Positions 18,347-27,053 of a stretch of 27,053 nt of DNA are shown in pieces. The notes beneath the pieces are model-generated. The model ran no database searches. It worked only from the letters and a program-made list of their open reading frames with translations, and had not been told where the DNA came from. Position 1 is the stretch's first letter; each line of letters begins with the position of its first letter. This stretch comes from a virus. Where the stretch lies: the IMG/VR virus record IMGVR_UViG_3300027784_000031, positions 1 to 27,053 of that record; one strand, 5' to 3'. The position numbers were made by a program, and so were the translations under genes.

Positions 18347-20767
18347 TTGAAAAAATTAATTATACTAGTCTTTGTATTAATTTTAATTCTTGTAGGTTGT
18401 GAACCCTTTTCTCGGTCTATAGAAGAGAATGATACAGGTACTTTAGAGTTGAGTATTGAGACAGGAGATATGTTTCAAAGTATAGGTTCTCAGTCTGTTA
18501 TAGATAATAGATTTAAAAATTACAAGTTATCTATTGTTGTACAGCAAGGCGACGTAGTGTATGAAGATGTATTAGAATTGGACAATATAAGCAATACAGT
18601 AGATGTTAGATTTAACGAATTACCTGAAGGGGAGTGGGATATAGGAATAACTTTAATAGCAGATTTTGTTGGTGAAGATGGAAGTGAAGTGATTAAATCT
18701 GATGTAGAAATTGCTTCTGGGGAAGGTGTAGCTGAAGTTGTTAAGGAAGAAACTACTGAAAAGAGTATTGAGATAATACCTCATTCAGGTGATATAGCAA
18801 TTACTATTAATGAATTGCCTAAGGATGAGGATGTAGAAGTTACAATTGAAGATGAGTCAAAGATATTTACAGAAAATGGTCAGACAGCGGTTTGGAAAGA
18901 GTTGACTTCTAATAAACTAACAACTGCAATTTTTCAATGGAAAGGTAATGAAGTTCTTCGAGAGCAGGAGTTTATAGTGGTTCCTGGTATTCAAAAGTTG
19001 ATTGAAGTTGAACATTTTAATTTAGTAGATGGTGATTTGGTATTAACAGTTTTGTGGGATTTCCCTCCTCTAACTCCTGAGAATATTAGCACTGAACAGG
19101 TTGAAGAAGGATTTAATATTTCTTGGGAAAATGAAGGTTATTCTAATATTATCCTAAAGAGGGAAATTAATAGAGATGATTATTGGCAACGAGTAGGTGA
19201 GGTAATAGAGACTGAATCTGAGTTTTATTACGACGCAGAGTGGGGTATTGAATATCAGTTTGCAATAGTAGCAAAGAATAGTGGTGGTTTTGTTAGTGAT
19301 TTTGGGAAAACTGATATAGTAGAATTAATAGAAGATGAAACTGTGAATATAACAGGCTCTTTATCAATTCAACATAATTTTCCCGAGTCAAAAGTAGAAA
19401 CTTCTCAAAAATCTATAAATCAATTTGATAATAGAATGGGAACTATGGATGAATTAATTGTAAGATATCATTATGGAGAAAAAAGTAATGCTATATCATC
19501 TTTAGAAGATGCTGGATTTAATATTATTGATGAATTAGATGAACTTAATGCAATTCTAGTAGAAGGAGAGGAAATACAAAGTGCGTCTAAGCTAGAGGAG
19601 GTAAGGCATGTAGAACAGAATAAAAGAGTATCGACCTTTGATTATATAATCCCAGATGATCCAAAATATGAGGATCAGTGGGTTTCTGGAGTAATGAGAT
19701 TACCTCAAACTTGGAGAGATAATCAGGGAGGAGATACTAGAGTAGCTGTTTTAGATACAGGAGTTGATTATAATCACATTGAATTAGAAAAGTTTGTAGA
19801 CCATGATGCTAGTATTAATCTTACTGATGATGAAGGAGATTATATGGATGAACATGGGCATGGAACACATGTAGCTGGAAGTGTCGGAGCTGAAGCAAAT
19901 AATCAAGCGGGTATTGCAGGGGTTCTTTGGGATTGGGATTTAATGGCTGTACAAGTATTAACTAAAAGCGGCAGTGGAACTTATTATGGTATTGCAAAAG
20001 GAATATTATATGCATCTAATCTTTTAGATGAACATGAAGTTGTTCCCGCAGATATTATTAATATGTCTCTTGGAGGTTCTGGGTATTCTGAAACTTTACA
20101 TGATGCTGTTAAAGAGGTAAATCATGCGGGGGTATTAATGATAGCTGCTGCAGGGAATACTTATGATGACAATGTTAGTTACCCTGCTAAATTTCCAGAA
20201 GTTGTAGCTGTCAGTGCTTTGGAATATGTAGAAGGAGAACCTCCTACTTTAGCATCTTTCTCTAGTTATGGAGATGAGATTGATTTAGCTGCTCCTGGTA
20301 GGGATGTTTTAAGTACCTATCCTGGAGATTATGTGAGTCGGCTCAGTGGAACATCAATGGCATCTCCTCAAGTAGCTGGATTAGCAGGATTACTAATTGC
20401 AAACGGTGTGCCTCCCAGAGATGTGTTAGAAACAATGCAAAGAACAGCTATAGATTTAGGTGACGAATATTATTATGGTGCTGGAATGATTAATACCTAT
20501 TGGGCAACTCAAGATGTAAATGAAATTAAAATTATTGTTGGAGAGAGATTAGATAGAAATTTTGAAATAATAGAAGAAATAGAAGTTCCAATAGATGCTG
20601 ACAAGTTTGAAATAGAAGCCCCTACAGGAGAGTATGAGGTTATGGCTTGGATAGATGTTCGTGGTAGCGGTCATCTGGAAAATGGAGATTATTTTAAAAG
20701 TTCTGGAGAAATAAGTGTTCAAGATAACATTAATATAAATATAGAGTTAGAAGAATATTATCAATAA
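18347..20767 (+). CDS. Secreted subtilisin-like (S8) lipoprotein protease (806 aa)
   Basis: TTG start behind ATAGGAGG. The signal peptide MKKLIILVFVLILILVGC ends in a lipobox, so lipid anchoring at Cys18 is predicted. Residues 30-235 are beta-rich modules, and 243-325 look like a fibronectin-III-type domain. Residues 365-430 resemble an I9 propeptide inhibitor. The S8 core then shows Asp470 (VAVLDTG), His505 (HGHGTHVAG), the oxyanion Asn604 (AAAGN) and Ser670 (SGTSMASP), all intact. A beta domain closes the protein. It would act on the host surface. A cellular-type exoprotease between the two terminase genes is foreign to head assembly, so it is probably cargo (a moron). It is not a capsid maturation protease, which lacks signal peptides. 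Confidence 0.88.
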   Translation: MKKLIILVFVLILILVGCEPFSRSIEENDTGTLELSIETGDMFQSIGSQSVIDNRFKNYKLSIVVQQGDVVYEDVLELDNISNTVDVRFNELPEGEWDIGITLIADFVGEDGSEVIKSDVEIASGEGVAEVVKEETTEKSIEIIPHSGDIAITINELPKDEDVEVTIEDESKIFTENGQTAVWKELTSNKLTTAIFQWKGNEVLREQEFIVVPGIQKLIEVEHFNLVDGDLVLTVLWDFPPLTPENISTEQVEEGFNISWENEGYSNIILKREINRDDYWQRVGEVIETESEFYYDAEWGIEYQFAIVAKNSGGFVSDFGKTDIVELIEDETVNITGSLSIQHNFPESKVETSQKSINQFDNRMGTMDELIVRYHYGEKSNAISSLEDAGFNIIDELDELNAILVEGEEIQSASKLEEVRHVEQNKRVSTFDYIIPDDPKYEDQWVSGVMRLPQTWRDNQGGDTRVAVLDTGVDYNHIELEKFVDHDASINLTDDEGDYMDEHGHGTHVAGSVGAEANNQAGIAGVLWDWDLMAVQVLTKSGSGTYYGIAKGILYASNLLDEHEVVPADIINMSLGGSGYSETLHDAVKEVNHAGVLMIAAAGNTYDDNVSYPAKFPEVVAVSALEYVEGEPPTLASFSSYGDEIDLAAPGRDVLSTYPGDYVSRLSGTSMASPQVAGLAGLLIANGVPPRDVLETMQRTAIDLGDEYYYGAGMINTYWATQDVNEIKIIVGERLDRNFEIIEEIEVPIDADKFEIEAPTGEYEVMAWIDVRGSGHLENGDYFKSSGEISVQDNININIELEEYYQ

Positions 20768-20783
20768 AAAAGGAGAGTGATTA

Positions 20784-20831
20784 ATGAAATTTAAGCTAAC
20801 CTATAAGCCTATAACTAAAATAAGAAGGTGA
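20784..20831 (+). CDS. Possible 15-residue basic peptide
   Basis: AAAAAGGAGAGTGATTA precedes ATG and MKFKLTYKPITKIRR. The ribosome site is good, but the product is tiny and unrecognised. Its end supplies AAGGTGA for the next gene. Confidence 0.3.
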   Translation: MKFKLTYKPITKIRR

Positions 20832-20839
20832 GTGTTAAC

Positions 20840-20980
20840 ATGAAGTGTAAAGACTGCAAGACTAACAACAATGTAGGTAGAGTATATTGTTTAAACTGTG
20901 GTAAACATCTGTATGGGGATGATAGATATGGAAAATCTTACAAACGAAGAACAGAAAATGTTTTTCGATTCTTTGGCTGA
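20840..20980 (+). CDS. Small zinc-ribbon protein overlapping the large terminase start (46 aa)
   Basis: CKDC (3-6) and CLNC (17-20) give a compact zinc ribbon at the N-terminus, followed by a basic tail (RYGKSYKRRTENVFRF). AAGGTGAG precedes the ATG. Its last 53 bases overlap the terminase gene in another frame. HNH or terminase-linked zinc proteins can sit here, but no catalytic motif is seen. Confidence 0.55.
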   Translation: MKCKDCKTNNNVGRVYCLNCGKHLYGDDRYGKSYKRRTENVFRFFG

Positions 20981-22367
20981 AGTTGATTATGAATTTTATG
21001 CTGAATATGTTAATCCTGAATATGTACATGGGCAGCATACTAAATATGTTTGTAATTTACTGTCTGACATTGTAGAGAACGATAGGGGTGGCAAGTATAT
21101 AATTACTATGCCGCCTCAACATTCTAAATCCTATACCATTACTGAAACTTTTCCTTCTTTTTATTTAGGAAACTTTCCCACAAGAAGTGTAATTACAGTT
21201 GGCTATAGTGGGAATTTTGCTGAAAAGTTTGGGCGTAAGAATCTAAACAAGATAAGAGAGTATGGCTCTGATGTCTTTGGAGTGCAAACAGGGGAGAAAG
21301 AAACCTATAAGGACTGGACATTAGAACACGGGGGTAGAATGTTATCTAGTGGTATAGGGGGTCAAATTACTGGTGAGAGAGCAGATTGTTTGTTGATAGA
21401 TGACCCGGTGAAAAATAGACAAGATGCTAATAACAAAAGGTATAGAGATAGATTATGGGACGAATGGGAAAATACTTTAAGTACTCGATTAGCAGAAAAT
21501 TCATTAGTTATTTTAATTCAGACCTTATGGCATGAAGATGGTTTAGCAGGCAGACTTATGGAAAGAGAAGCAGAAAAATGGAATGTTCTTAAATTTCCAG
21601 CTTTAAGCCCAGGTAAAGAGCAAGATATTCTTGGGAGGGAGAAGGATGAACCTCTTTGGCCTTTTCAATATAGTAAAGAATATTTAGAAGAAAGACGTAG
21701 AGATTTAGATTCTAAAACTTGGAACAGTTTATATATGTGTGCACCAAATATTGAACAGGGCAATCAATTTAAATCAATCTATTTTAGATACTTTAGAGAA
21801 AATGATGATAAGAGTGCATTTATACTAGAAGATAATGAAAAAAGGGTTATTTTGAAAAGCAGATGTGTTCCTTTTCAGACTGTTGATAGTTCCTTTAAGA
21901 AAAAGAACAGGCATGACCCAACTGTTATTAGTACTTGGTACTTAACCCCAAATAATGATATTTTACTTTACAATGTTTATAAAGATAGAATATCGGTGCC
22001 GGATTTATTCCCCACTTTAGAAAGTTTAATGGATAGATACAAACCTGTTAAGGTTTTTGTAGAAGATAAGGCCAGTGGTACTGGGATAATTCAAACAGCA
22101 AAAAGAAAAGGTCGACCAGTAATAGCGGTACCTTCACAAAATGATAAAGTTACAAAAAGTTTTGAAATAAGTAGTTTTTATGAGAACAGGGCGGTATATC
22201 ATAAACAGGACACAGAGTGGGTAGCAGATTATGAGGATGAATTAACTAAATTTCCCGAAACTGCCCATGATGACCAGGTTGATACAGCTAGTATTGCAGG
22301 TATGGTTGTTTCCCGAAACTTCTTGAGAGCAGGAGAATCTAGTGGTGGATTTGTAACTTCAATATAA
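20928..22367 (+). CDS. terL: Terminase large subunit (479 aa)
   Basis: The motor that pumps DNA into the procapsid. N-terminal ATPase: MPPQHSKS (61-68) as the variant Walker A, and DCLLIDDP as Walker B. C-terminal RNase H-type nuclease: TVDSSFKKKNRHDPTVI, VFVEDKASGTGII and HDDQVDTAS give the acidic triad. Length is normal for the family. I start it at MENLTN with GGGG nine bases upstream; three earlier in-frame starts (from 20898) overlap the zinc-ribbon gene. Confidence 0.93.
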   Translation: MENLTNEEQKMFFDSLAEVDYEFYAEYVNPEYVHGQHTKYVCNLLSDIVENDRGGKYIITMPPQHSKSYTITETFPSFYLGNFPTRSVITVGYSGNFAEKFGRKNLNKIREYGSDVFGVQTGEKETYKDWTLEHGGRMLSSGIGGQITGERADCLLIDDPVKNRQDANNKRYRDRLWDEWENTLSTRLAENSLVILIQTLWHEDGLAGRLMEREAEKWNVLKFPALSPGKEQDILGREKDEPLWPFQYSKEYLEERRRDLDSKTWNSLYMCAPNIEQGNQFKSIYFRYFRENDDKSAFILEDNEKRVILKSRCVPFQTVDSSFKKKNRHDPTVISTWYLTPNNDILLYNVYKDRISVPDLFPTLESLMDRYKPVKVFVEDKASGTGIIQTAKRKGRPVIAVPSQNDKVTKSFEISSFYENRAVYHKQDTEWVADYEDELTKFPETAHDDQVDTASIAGMVVSRNFLRAGESSGGFVTSI

Positions 22368-22379
22368 GGAGGTGAGCTA

Positions 22380-23840
22380 GTGGTAAAAAAAGAATTTGTT
22401 GGGACAGTTAACGATACAGGAGAAATTGTTTCTAAAAATATATATGATAAATTTACAATTAATAAAGAACAGAACCCGACTAACCAAATAACAGAAGAAC
22501 AGTTTTCTTTACAAAAATCTTATAATTTAATTCAACCACCTTATCCTCCTGAACATCTTGCTAAATTATTAGAAATAAATACTTTTCACTATCGCTGTAC
22601 CCACACTAAAGCCCAAGATGTTGCTGGTAATGGTTACGAAATAAAGAAAGTAGAAGAAAATGCAAATGAAGACAATAAACAGCTTATAAAGGAGTTTATT
22701 AATAGACAGTTCCCTACTATAGAGGAAATACTGACTAAAGTTGAAATTGATTATAATAGTATAGGATATGGTGCTCTTGAGTTGGTTAAAGAGGGCAATA
22801 TGCATAATACAGTGTATAGATATATGAACCATATACCTGCACATACTATTAGAGTGCTTAAAGATAATGATAGATATGTTCAAAAAAGAGGGACTAACTA
22901 CAGGTATTTTAAGTCACCCACTTTAGAAAAAGATGTTAATAAACATAATGGGGAAATTAGTGAGTTAGGTGAACTTAATGAAGAGGACAGGGCATCAGAT
23001 TTAATAATGCTAAAAGATTATAGTCCTCGTTCAGATTATTATGGGATACCAGGTATTGTCACTGCTCTTAATGCTATTTGGGGTAATCTTGCTCAACAGC
23101 AGTACAATAGTGAATTTTTCAAAAATCATGGGATTCCTCAATATGCTGTTTATATAACGGGCGATTATAATTTAGAACAAGATGATGAGGGTAATTATAC
23201 AGTAATTGAATCTATAAAAGAACATTTATCTAAGGTTAGACAAAACCCACACAGTTCTCTTGTGTTTGGTATTCCTTCTAACACTAGTGGTATGGGAGAT
23301 ACTGTTCAAGTAGAGTTTGAAAAATTAGCAGTAGAAACAAAAGATGCTAGCTTTAGAATGTATAGAAAGGATAATAGAGATGAGATAGTTGTTAATCACG
23401 GTGTGCCGGGCAGTAGGATTGGATTGTCAGAAGCTGGTAGTCTTGGTGGTGATGGTGCTTATGAAACTAATAGGGTATATAAAGAAAGTACCATTAATCC
23501 CCGACAAAGAGAATTAGAAGAATATATTAATACTTATATAACCCGAAGTAATTTCAATATTGATGGTTGGCGTTTTAAATTAAAGACTATTGATATTGAT
23601 AGTAAAGAAAAAGATAAAGAAATGTTGGGGTTTTTGTTTGATAACGGTGCTGCTACACCTAATGATTTGATTCGTAATTTAGGTGAAGATTATGGTATTG
23701 AGCCTGATGAGAATGACCCAGCATTAAGTTCTCACTATATACAGGGTCAACCCATAGATATGTTAGGTATGGGAATGTCCCAACAAGAAATAGATACTAC
23801 TTTAAACTCTATTAAATCTAAATTGGAGATGGAAAAATGA
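22380..23840 (+). CDS. Portal protein (486 aa)
   Basis: Directly behind terL with GTG start and GGAGGTG. The core NTFHYRCTHTKAQDVAGNGY, LIMLKDYSPRSDYYGIPGIV and QYNSEFFKNHGIPQ are typical of PBSX/HK97-type portals, the dodecameric ring at the packaging vertex. The C-terminus is a helix (QEIDTTLNSIKSKLEMEK). The stop overlaps the next ATG (ATGA). Confidence 0.88.
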   Translation: MVKKEFVGTVNDTGEIVSKNIYDKFTINKEQNPTNQITEEQFSLQKSYNLIQPPYPPEHLAKLLEINTFHYRCTHTKAQDVAGNGYEIKKVEENANEDNKQLIKEFINRQFPTIEEILTKVEIDYNSIGYGALELVKEGNMHNTVYRYMNHIPAHTIRVLKDNDRYVQKRGTNYRYFKSPTLEKDVNKHNGEISELGELNEEDRASDLIMLKDYSPRSDYYGIPGIVTALNAIWGNLAQQQYNSEFFKNHGIPQYAVYITGDYNLEQDDEGNYTVIESIKEHLSKVRQNPHSSLVFGIPSNTSGMGDTVQVEFEKLAVETKDASFRMYRKDNRDEIVVNHGVPGSRIGLSEAGSLGGDGAYETNRVYKESTINPRQRELEEYINTYITRSNFNIDGWRFKLKTIDIDSKEKDKEMLGFLFDNGAATPNDLIRNLGEDYGIEPDENDPALSSHYIQGQPIDMLGMGMSQQEIDTTLNSIKSKLEMEK

Positions 23841-24658
23841 ATTACTTATACTTCCTTCAAAAATCAACTCAAAGACAAAGGGAAGCCGAAAGGGCTGTTA
23901 GGGAAAGATTAAGAAATTTATTTGCTCCTGTCTTTGCTCAATTTCCAGAAGAATTATCTAATGCTAGAAATAGAAGAGAGATAGCAAGTAGAGTTGAAGA
24001 TGAAATGTTAGACCTTGAGGAAGAATATGCGGATATATTGTGGGAGGAAGGTCAGCCAATTGCTGAATATGGGGCAAACCGAACGGTTCATCATCTCCAA
24101 GCAGCAGGGGTATCTATAGCCATAGGAGTTATAGGCTCTGGTGTCTTTGATAGGTTGGAAGAAATGACTATCGAAACCACACAACAAACATTAGCCCGAA
24201 TGTCAGATGATATAGTTGAGTATGCTTCTCAATTAGTGAGGGACGACTTAGATGAAAGTGAAATAGTTGAAAGATTGAATGATAAGTTTAATACTATGGA
24301 ACAGTATGAAACAGAAAGAATTGCTCGAACTGAAATGACTTCTTACAATAATATGGCAGCTTATGAAACCGAAAGGGAACTGGGTGTAGATTTTCACCAG
24401 TGGATAACTGCTGATGATGAAAATGTTAGAGGTCTTGAAGACTGGGATACTGCAAACCATGTTATAATGCACGAACAAATAGTTAGAGTAGGCGAACAAT
24501 TTTCTAATGGACTATTGTATCCAGGTGATAAGTCTGGGCCACTGAACGAAATTATTAATTGTAGATGTTGGGAAATCCCTTTTATTATACCAGAAGATTA
24601 TTCTGCTCCTCCAGCACAAAGATATTTTTATGAAGATGATTTAATTGAGGTGGTATAG
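23837..24658 (+). CDS. Head morphogenesis protein, Mu F/SPP1 gp7-like (273 aa)
   Basis: The C-terminal stretch IARTEMTSYNNMAAYETERE ... WITADDENVRGLEDW ... GPLNEIINCRCWEIPFI is the Mu F-like minor head domain with its conserved RTE, DxxVR and NCRC motifs. The N-terminal half is helical. Such proteins bind the portal and help early head assembly or DNA ejection. Four-base overlap with the portal gene. Confidence 0.88.
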   Translation: MNYLYFLQKSTQRQREAERAVRERLRNLFAPVFAQFPEELSNARNRREIASRVEDEMLDLEEEYADILWEEGQPIAEYGANRTVHHLQAAGVSIAIGVIGSGVFDRLEEMTIETTQQTLARMSDDIVEYASQLVRDDLDESEIVERLNDKFNTMEQYETERIARTEMTSYNNMAAYETERELGVDFHQWITADDENVRGLEDWDTANHVIMHEQIVRVGEQFSNGLLYPGDKSGPLNEIINCRCWEIPFIIPEDYSAPPAQRYFYEDDLIEVV

Positions 24659-26076
24659 TGAACTGGAATGAAATAAAACAAAACCCAGAAGAGTTAGCTA
24701 ATCTCACTAATGAGATAGGCACACGAGGAGTCGGGGACAGATTCCAGAAAAATAAAGATACTGTAGTTCATTGGTTGAAAAAACATGGTTATGAATATAC
24801 TAATAAAAAATGGGAAAAAGATGATGATACCTTTGAGAAATATTTACAGGAAATATCTGATGAAAATATTAAGGTTAAAAAAGATAATGATACCTACACA
24901 ATTTATTATCAAGAACAGAGTGCAACAGTCAGTCAGGATAAATTACAACAGCTGTATTATGATTATTGTGAACTAAACCTTACTATAGAAGAAACAGCAG
25001 TAAAGAATAATATGGTTACTGATGATTTTAAAATAATTAAAAAAGCATTTGATATTATTCATGACACTCTCCCGTTAACTGATAAAGAAATTTTAGAAAA
25101 ATCACCAGAAGAAAATATTAAAGAAATTATTGATAAGAAAAAGAGAAAAATAAAAGAACAGAAACCTGTAGAAGAATTAAGAGAATTAAGAAAGATTGCT
25201 GATAAATATTATGAACAGTATTATCAAGCAGAGAGAATATTAGACAATATAGAAAATAAAATACCTAGTATCAATTATAAACCTCAACAAATTGATTATG
25301 AACCTCAACCTAAAGATTTAATGATAACATTATCTGACCTGCATTACGGTAAACTTGTTTTAAGTGAACATGTTTTAGGTATTGATGAGGATTATAATAA
25401 ACAAACCTTTAAAGTTAGATTAAATAAGTATAAAGAAAAAATAATAGAAAAAATTAATCAACTACAACCAGAAACTATATATGTAGTTTATTTAGGTGAT
25501 TTATCAGATGACCCGACAGCAAAAACTTACCCCAACCAACATTTTCATCAAGATGTGTCTCAAGAATCACAAATATTTGAATGCGCTGATTTATTAAATA
25601 AGTTTATTTTAGATATTTCTACATATAATCCTAATATACAAATTGTAATTTTACCAGGTAATCATGGGGATGAAATTGTTAATCCTGATATAGTTATTGG
25701 GGGTATAGTAGAGAGGGTTTTAGATTTTAATGTAGATGTAGTGAAAAGCCCTTATCAAGTGTTAAAAATAAGAGATAATAATTTTATATTTTCTCACGGT
25801 CATTTTTTAAGAAATGGGAAGAATACTAAAGAAAATGACATATTAAATATAATTCACTCTCTTAATTTACATAGAAGTAATACTTATTTAATAACGGCAC
25901 ACACACATCATGAAGAGGGGGAAGGTTCTGGGTATGAACATAAACAAGTACCTTCATTAGTGGGCGCTGATGGTTATGCTGCTAATAAATTAAATAAATT
26001 TGCTAGAGCAGCACAAATGGGGTTTGCAGTAGAGGAAGATGGATTAACAGATAGATTTAAAGTTTATTTTAATTAG
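24658..26076 (+). CDS. Metallophosphoesterase with N-terminal HTH (472 aa)
   Basis: All calcineurin-like motifs are present: SDLHYG (D227, H229), YLGDLSDD (D281), LPGNHGDE (N335, H336), FSHGHF (H380, H382) and TAHTHHEE (H415, H417). Residues 1-220 have HTH-like segments (GVGDRFQKNKDTVVHWLKKH; LTIEETAVKNNM) and a coiled coil. The two-metal centre could cut DNA (Mre11-like), cyclic nucleotides or proteins. It stands inside the head operon, joined by TAGTG overlap to the Mu F-like gene, so a role in packaged-DNA processing is plausible but inferred. Confidence 0.85.
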   Translation: MNWNEIKQNPEELANLTNEIGTRGVGDRFQKNKDTVVHWLKKHGYEYTNKKWEKDDDTFEKYLQEISDENIKVKKDNDTYTIYYQEQSATVSQDKLQQLYYDYCELNLTIEETAVKNNMVTDDFKIIKKAFDIIHDTLPLTDKEILEKSPEENIKEIIDKKKRKIKEQKPVEELRELRKIADKYYEQYYQAERILDNIENKIPSINYKPQQIDYEPQPKDLMITLSDLHYGKLVLSEHVLGIDEDYNKQTFKVRLNKYKEKIIEKINQLQPETIYVVYLGDLSDDPTAKTYPNQHFHQDVSQESQIFECADLLNKFILDISTYNPNIQIVILPGNHGDEIVNPDIVIGGIVERVLDFNVDVVKSPYQVLKIRDNNFIFSHGHFLRNGKNTKENDILNIIHSLNLHRSNTYLITAHTHHEEGEGSGYEHKQVPSLVGADGYAANKLNKFARAAQMGFAVEEDGLTDRFKVYFN

Positions 26077-26088
26077 GAGAGGAGTAAT

Positions 26089-26706
26089 ATGAAACCAGAA
26101 GTAAGACATCCATTAATACAAGTTAAATGTTTAGAAGTTGAAGAACCAGTATTTGTAAAAGGTACAAAGACAGGATTATTAGGGACTATTGATTACAAAA
26201 GTTTTTATATAACTATGGGGTATATGTTTGCGGTAAGTGATAAAATAACTATTGGGTCTGAAGATAAGCATATTATAGGAATAAAAACTAATGATGAGAT
26301 ACTCAGAATTGATAATATAAGGGTAGGTACTGATAGTCAAGAATTGGATATAATCATGCATAAAGATATAGAATTAGAAACTAATGAAAATAATGGAGAA
26401 TTAGTTGGAGATGAGTTATATATAAGAAATCAGAATTTTAATTTTGATGTAGATATAGATACAAAATTTATTAAGAATGCTGGTATTGAAAGTGAAGAAA
26501 TTGATTTTCATGTAGATACCTTATATGGAGAACAAGGTGTAGGAGGTAGAAGGATTGGAGTATCAGGAGAAGCCCCGATAAACTGGGAATTAGAACCAAA
26601 TACTGAATATGCATTAGAATTTGATAACAAAGAAGGAGCAGAAGTAAAATTAACCTTTGGAATTAGTTTTAGTAAACTAATTAATGAAGATAATTTATCA
26701 TTGTAA
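26089..26706 (+). CDS. Presumed structural protein, beta-rich (205 aa)
   Basis: AGGAGAGGAGT precedes the ATG. Almost entirely predicted beta strands with Asp/Asn turns (FDVDIDTKFIKNAGIESEEI, NWELEPNTEYALEF). No family named. Position between head-assembly genes and the next virion-type gene suggests a decoration or fibre-like part. Confidence 0.65.
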   Translation: MKPEVRHPLIQVKCLEVEEPVFVKGTKTGLLGTIDYKSFYITMGYMFAVSDKITIGSEDKHIIGIKTNDEILRIDNIRVGTDSQELDIIMHKDIELETNENNGELVGDELYIRNQNFNFDVDIDTKFIKNAGIESEEIDFHVDTLYGEQGVGGRRIGVSGEAPINWELEPNTEYALEFDNKEGAEVKLTFGISFSKLINEDNLSL

Positions 26707-26736
26707 ACTAATTTCTCAAATCACGTTACAATAGTT

Positions 26737-26742
26737 TATAAT
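26737..26742 (+). promoter_or_regulatory. Possible -10 box upstream of the last gene
   Basis: TATAAT in the 91-base gap before the right-edge gene, without a recognisable -35. It could give extra transcription of abundant virion genes. Confidence 0.2.
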
Positions 26743-26797
26743 ATATGTCAAAATATAATTAACAAGAAAGTAAATATAAGTGAGAGGGTGATTATAT

Positions 26798-27053
26798 ATG
26801 ATTAATGTTCCTAAAAGGGGAGATATTAATACTAGAATAGGTGTAGGTGGGGGAGGACAAAATTTAAGTCGGTTAGGCCATGTGTTAAAAAGATTTGCAG
26901 TTGGATTTGAAGGTATTGTTGGAGGTTCTGCTACTTTAAATGGGGAAACAGTAACTCCTGTAGTTTTTGGAGAAAATGAGTATGGAGAATTATTTAGTGA
27001 TGAAGTTGGTGCGGGAGAATCTTTTGATTTGTCCGCTGACACTACTGTTCGTT
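26798..27053 (+). CDS. Glycine-rich virion-type protein, N-terminal part only
   Basis: ATG behind AGAGGGTGA opens MINVPKRGDINTRIGVGGGG and continues in frame to the window edge (85 codons seen). It includes FGENEYGELFSDEVGAGESF. It is probably a structural protein from its location. The long opposite-strand ORF here is a shadow. Confidence 0.6.
   Translation, partial: MINVPKRGDINTRIGVGGGGQNLSRLGHVLKRFAVGFEGIVGGSATLNGETVTPVVFGENEYGELFSDEVGAGESFDLSADTTVR

Noticed and set aside
18347-20767. Protease as capsid maturation protease
   Set aside because: It has a lipoprotein signal peptide, a secreted S8 core and accessory beta domains, and sits before the portal; this fits an exported enzyme.
26716-27042. 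Minus-strand ORF of 108 codons
   Set aside because: Antisense to the right-edge gene; proline/serine-rich translation without a ribosome site, opposite to the late operon.

Overview
The window is a piece of a tailed-phage or prophage genome from an AT-rich, low-GC Firmicute-type host. Strong AGGAGG ribosome sites, TTG and GTG starts, and TTA/AGA codon preference support this. A halophilic or clostridial anaerobe is possible, but the sequence does not prove it. No integrase or repressor is seen, so the life style is open.

Layout. From 15.3 kb down to 1 everything is read leftward (minus strand) as the early/middle region. From 16.0 kb to the right edge everything is read rightward as the late region. 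Between them lies a gene-free divergent control region (15.25-16.04 kb) full of AT-rich palindromes.

The leftward half has three parts. (1) At 15.3-7.4 kb there are many small proteins: two DUF2292/YezD-like proteins, small zinc ribbons, small membrane proteins, a KOW/SH3-like protein, a nucleoside deoxyribosyltransferase-like enzyme and an FmdB-like zinc ribbon. There is also a long AT-rich, purine/pyrimidine-asymmetric gap with short repeats at 8.55-9.0 kb that may be a replication origin. (2) At 7.35-5.4 kb lie a DnaC-like helicase loader and a DnaB-like replicative helicase. (3) At 5.06-0 kb an operon starts at a perfect consensus promoter (TTGACA-17-TATAAT). It carries a cytosine-5 DNA methyltransferase, a PD-(D/E)XK-like nuclease candidate and a train of tiny genes. 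Nearly every gene in that train is separated from the next by a short hairpin of the type AAAACAAT-loop-ATTGTTTT. Several of the tiny genes are broken.

The rightward half holds a small AbrB-like protein, a lytic transglycosylase, the small terminase, then a cargo-like insert (small ORFs, tRNA-Trp, a secreted subtilisin-like lipoprotein). After these come the large terminase, portal, Mu-F/SPP1-gp7-type head protein, a metallophosphoesterase, a presumed structural protein, and the start of a further gene cut by the window edge.

Three signals are not explained by the genes: the hairpin-bounded gene cassettes (0-4.1 kb); a roughly tenfold excess of the oriented hexamer GTCTTT (AAAGAC on the coding strand), confined to about 5.2-14.3 kb and present both inside genes and between them; and a set of leftward promoters of two classes, one with paired palindromes. 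Two genes also appear to begin with ATT. All counts are by eye.
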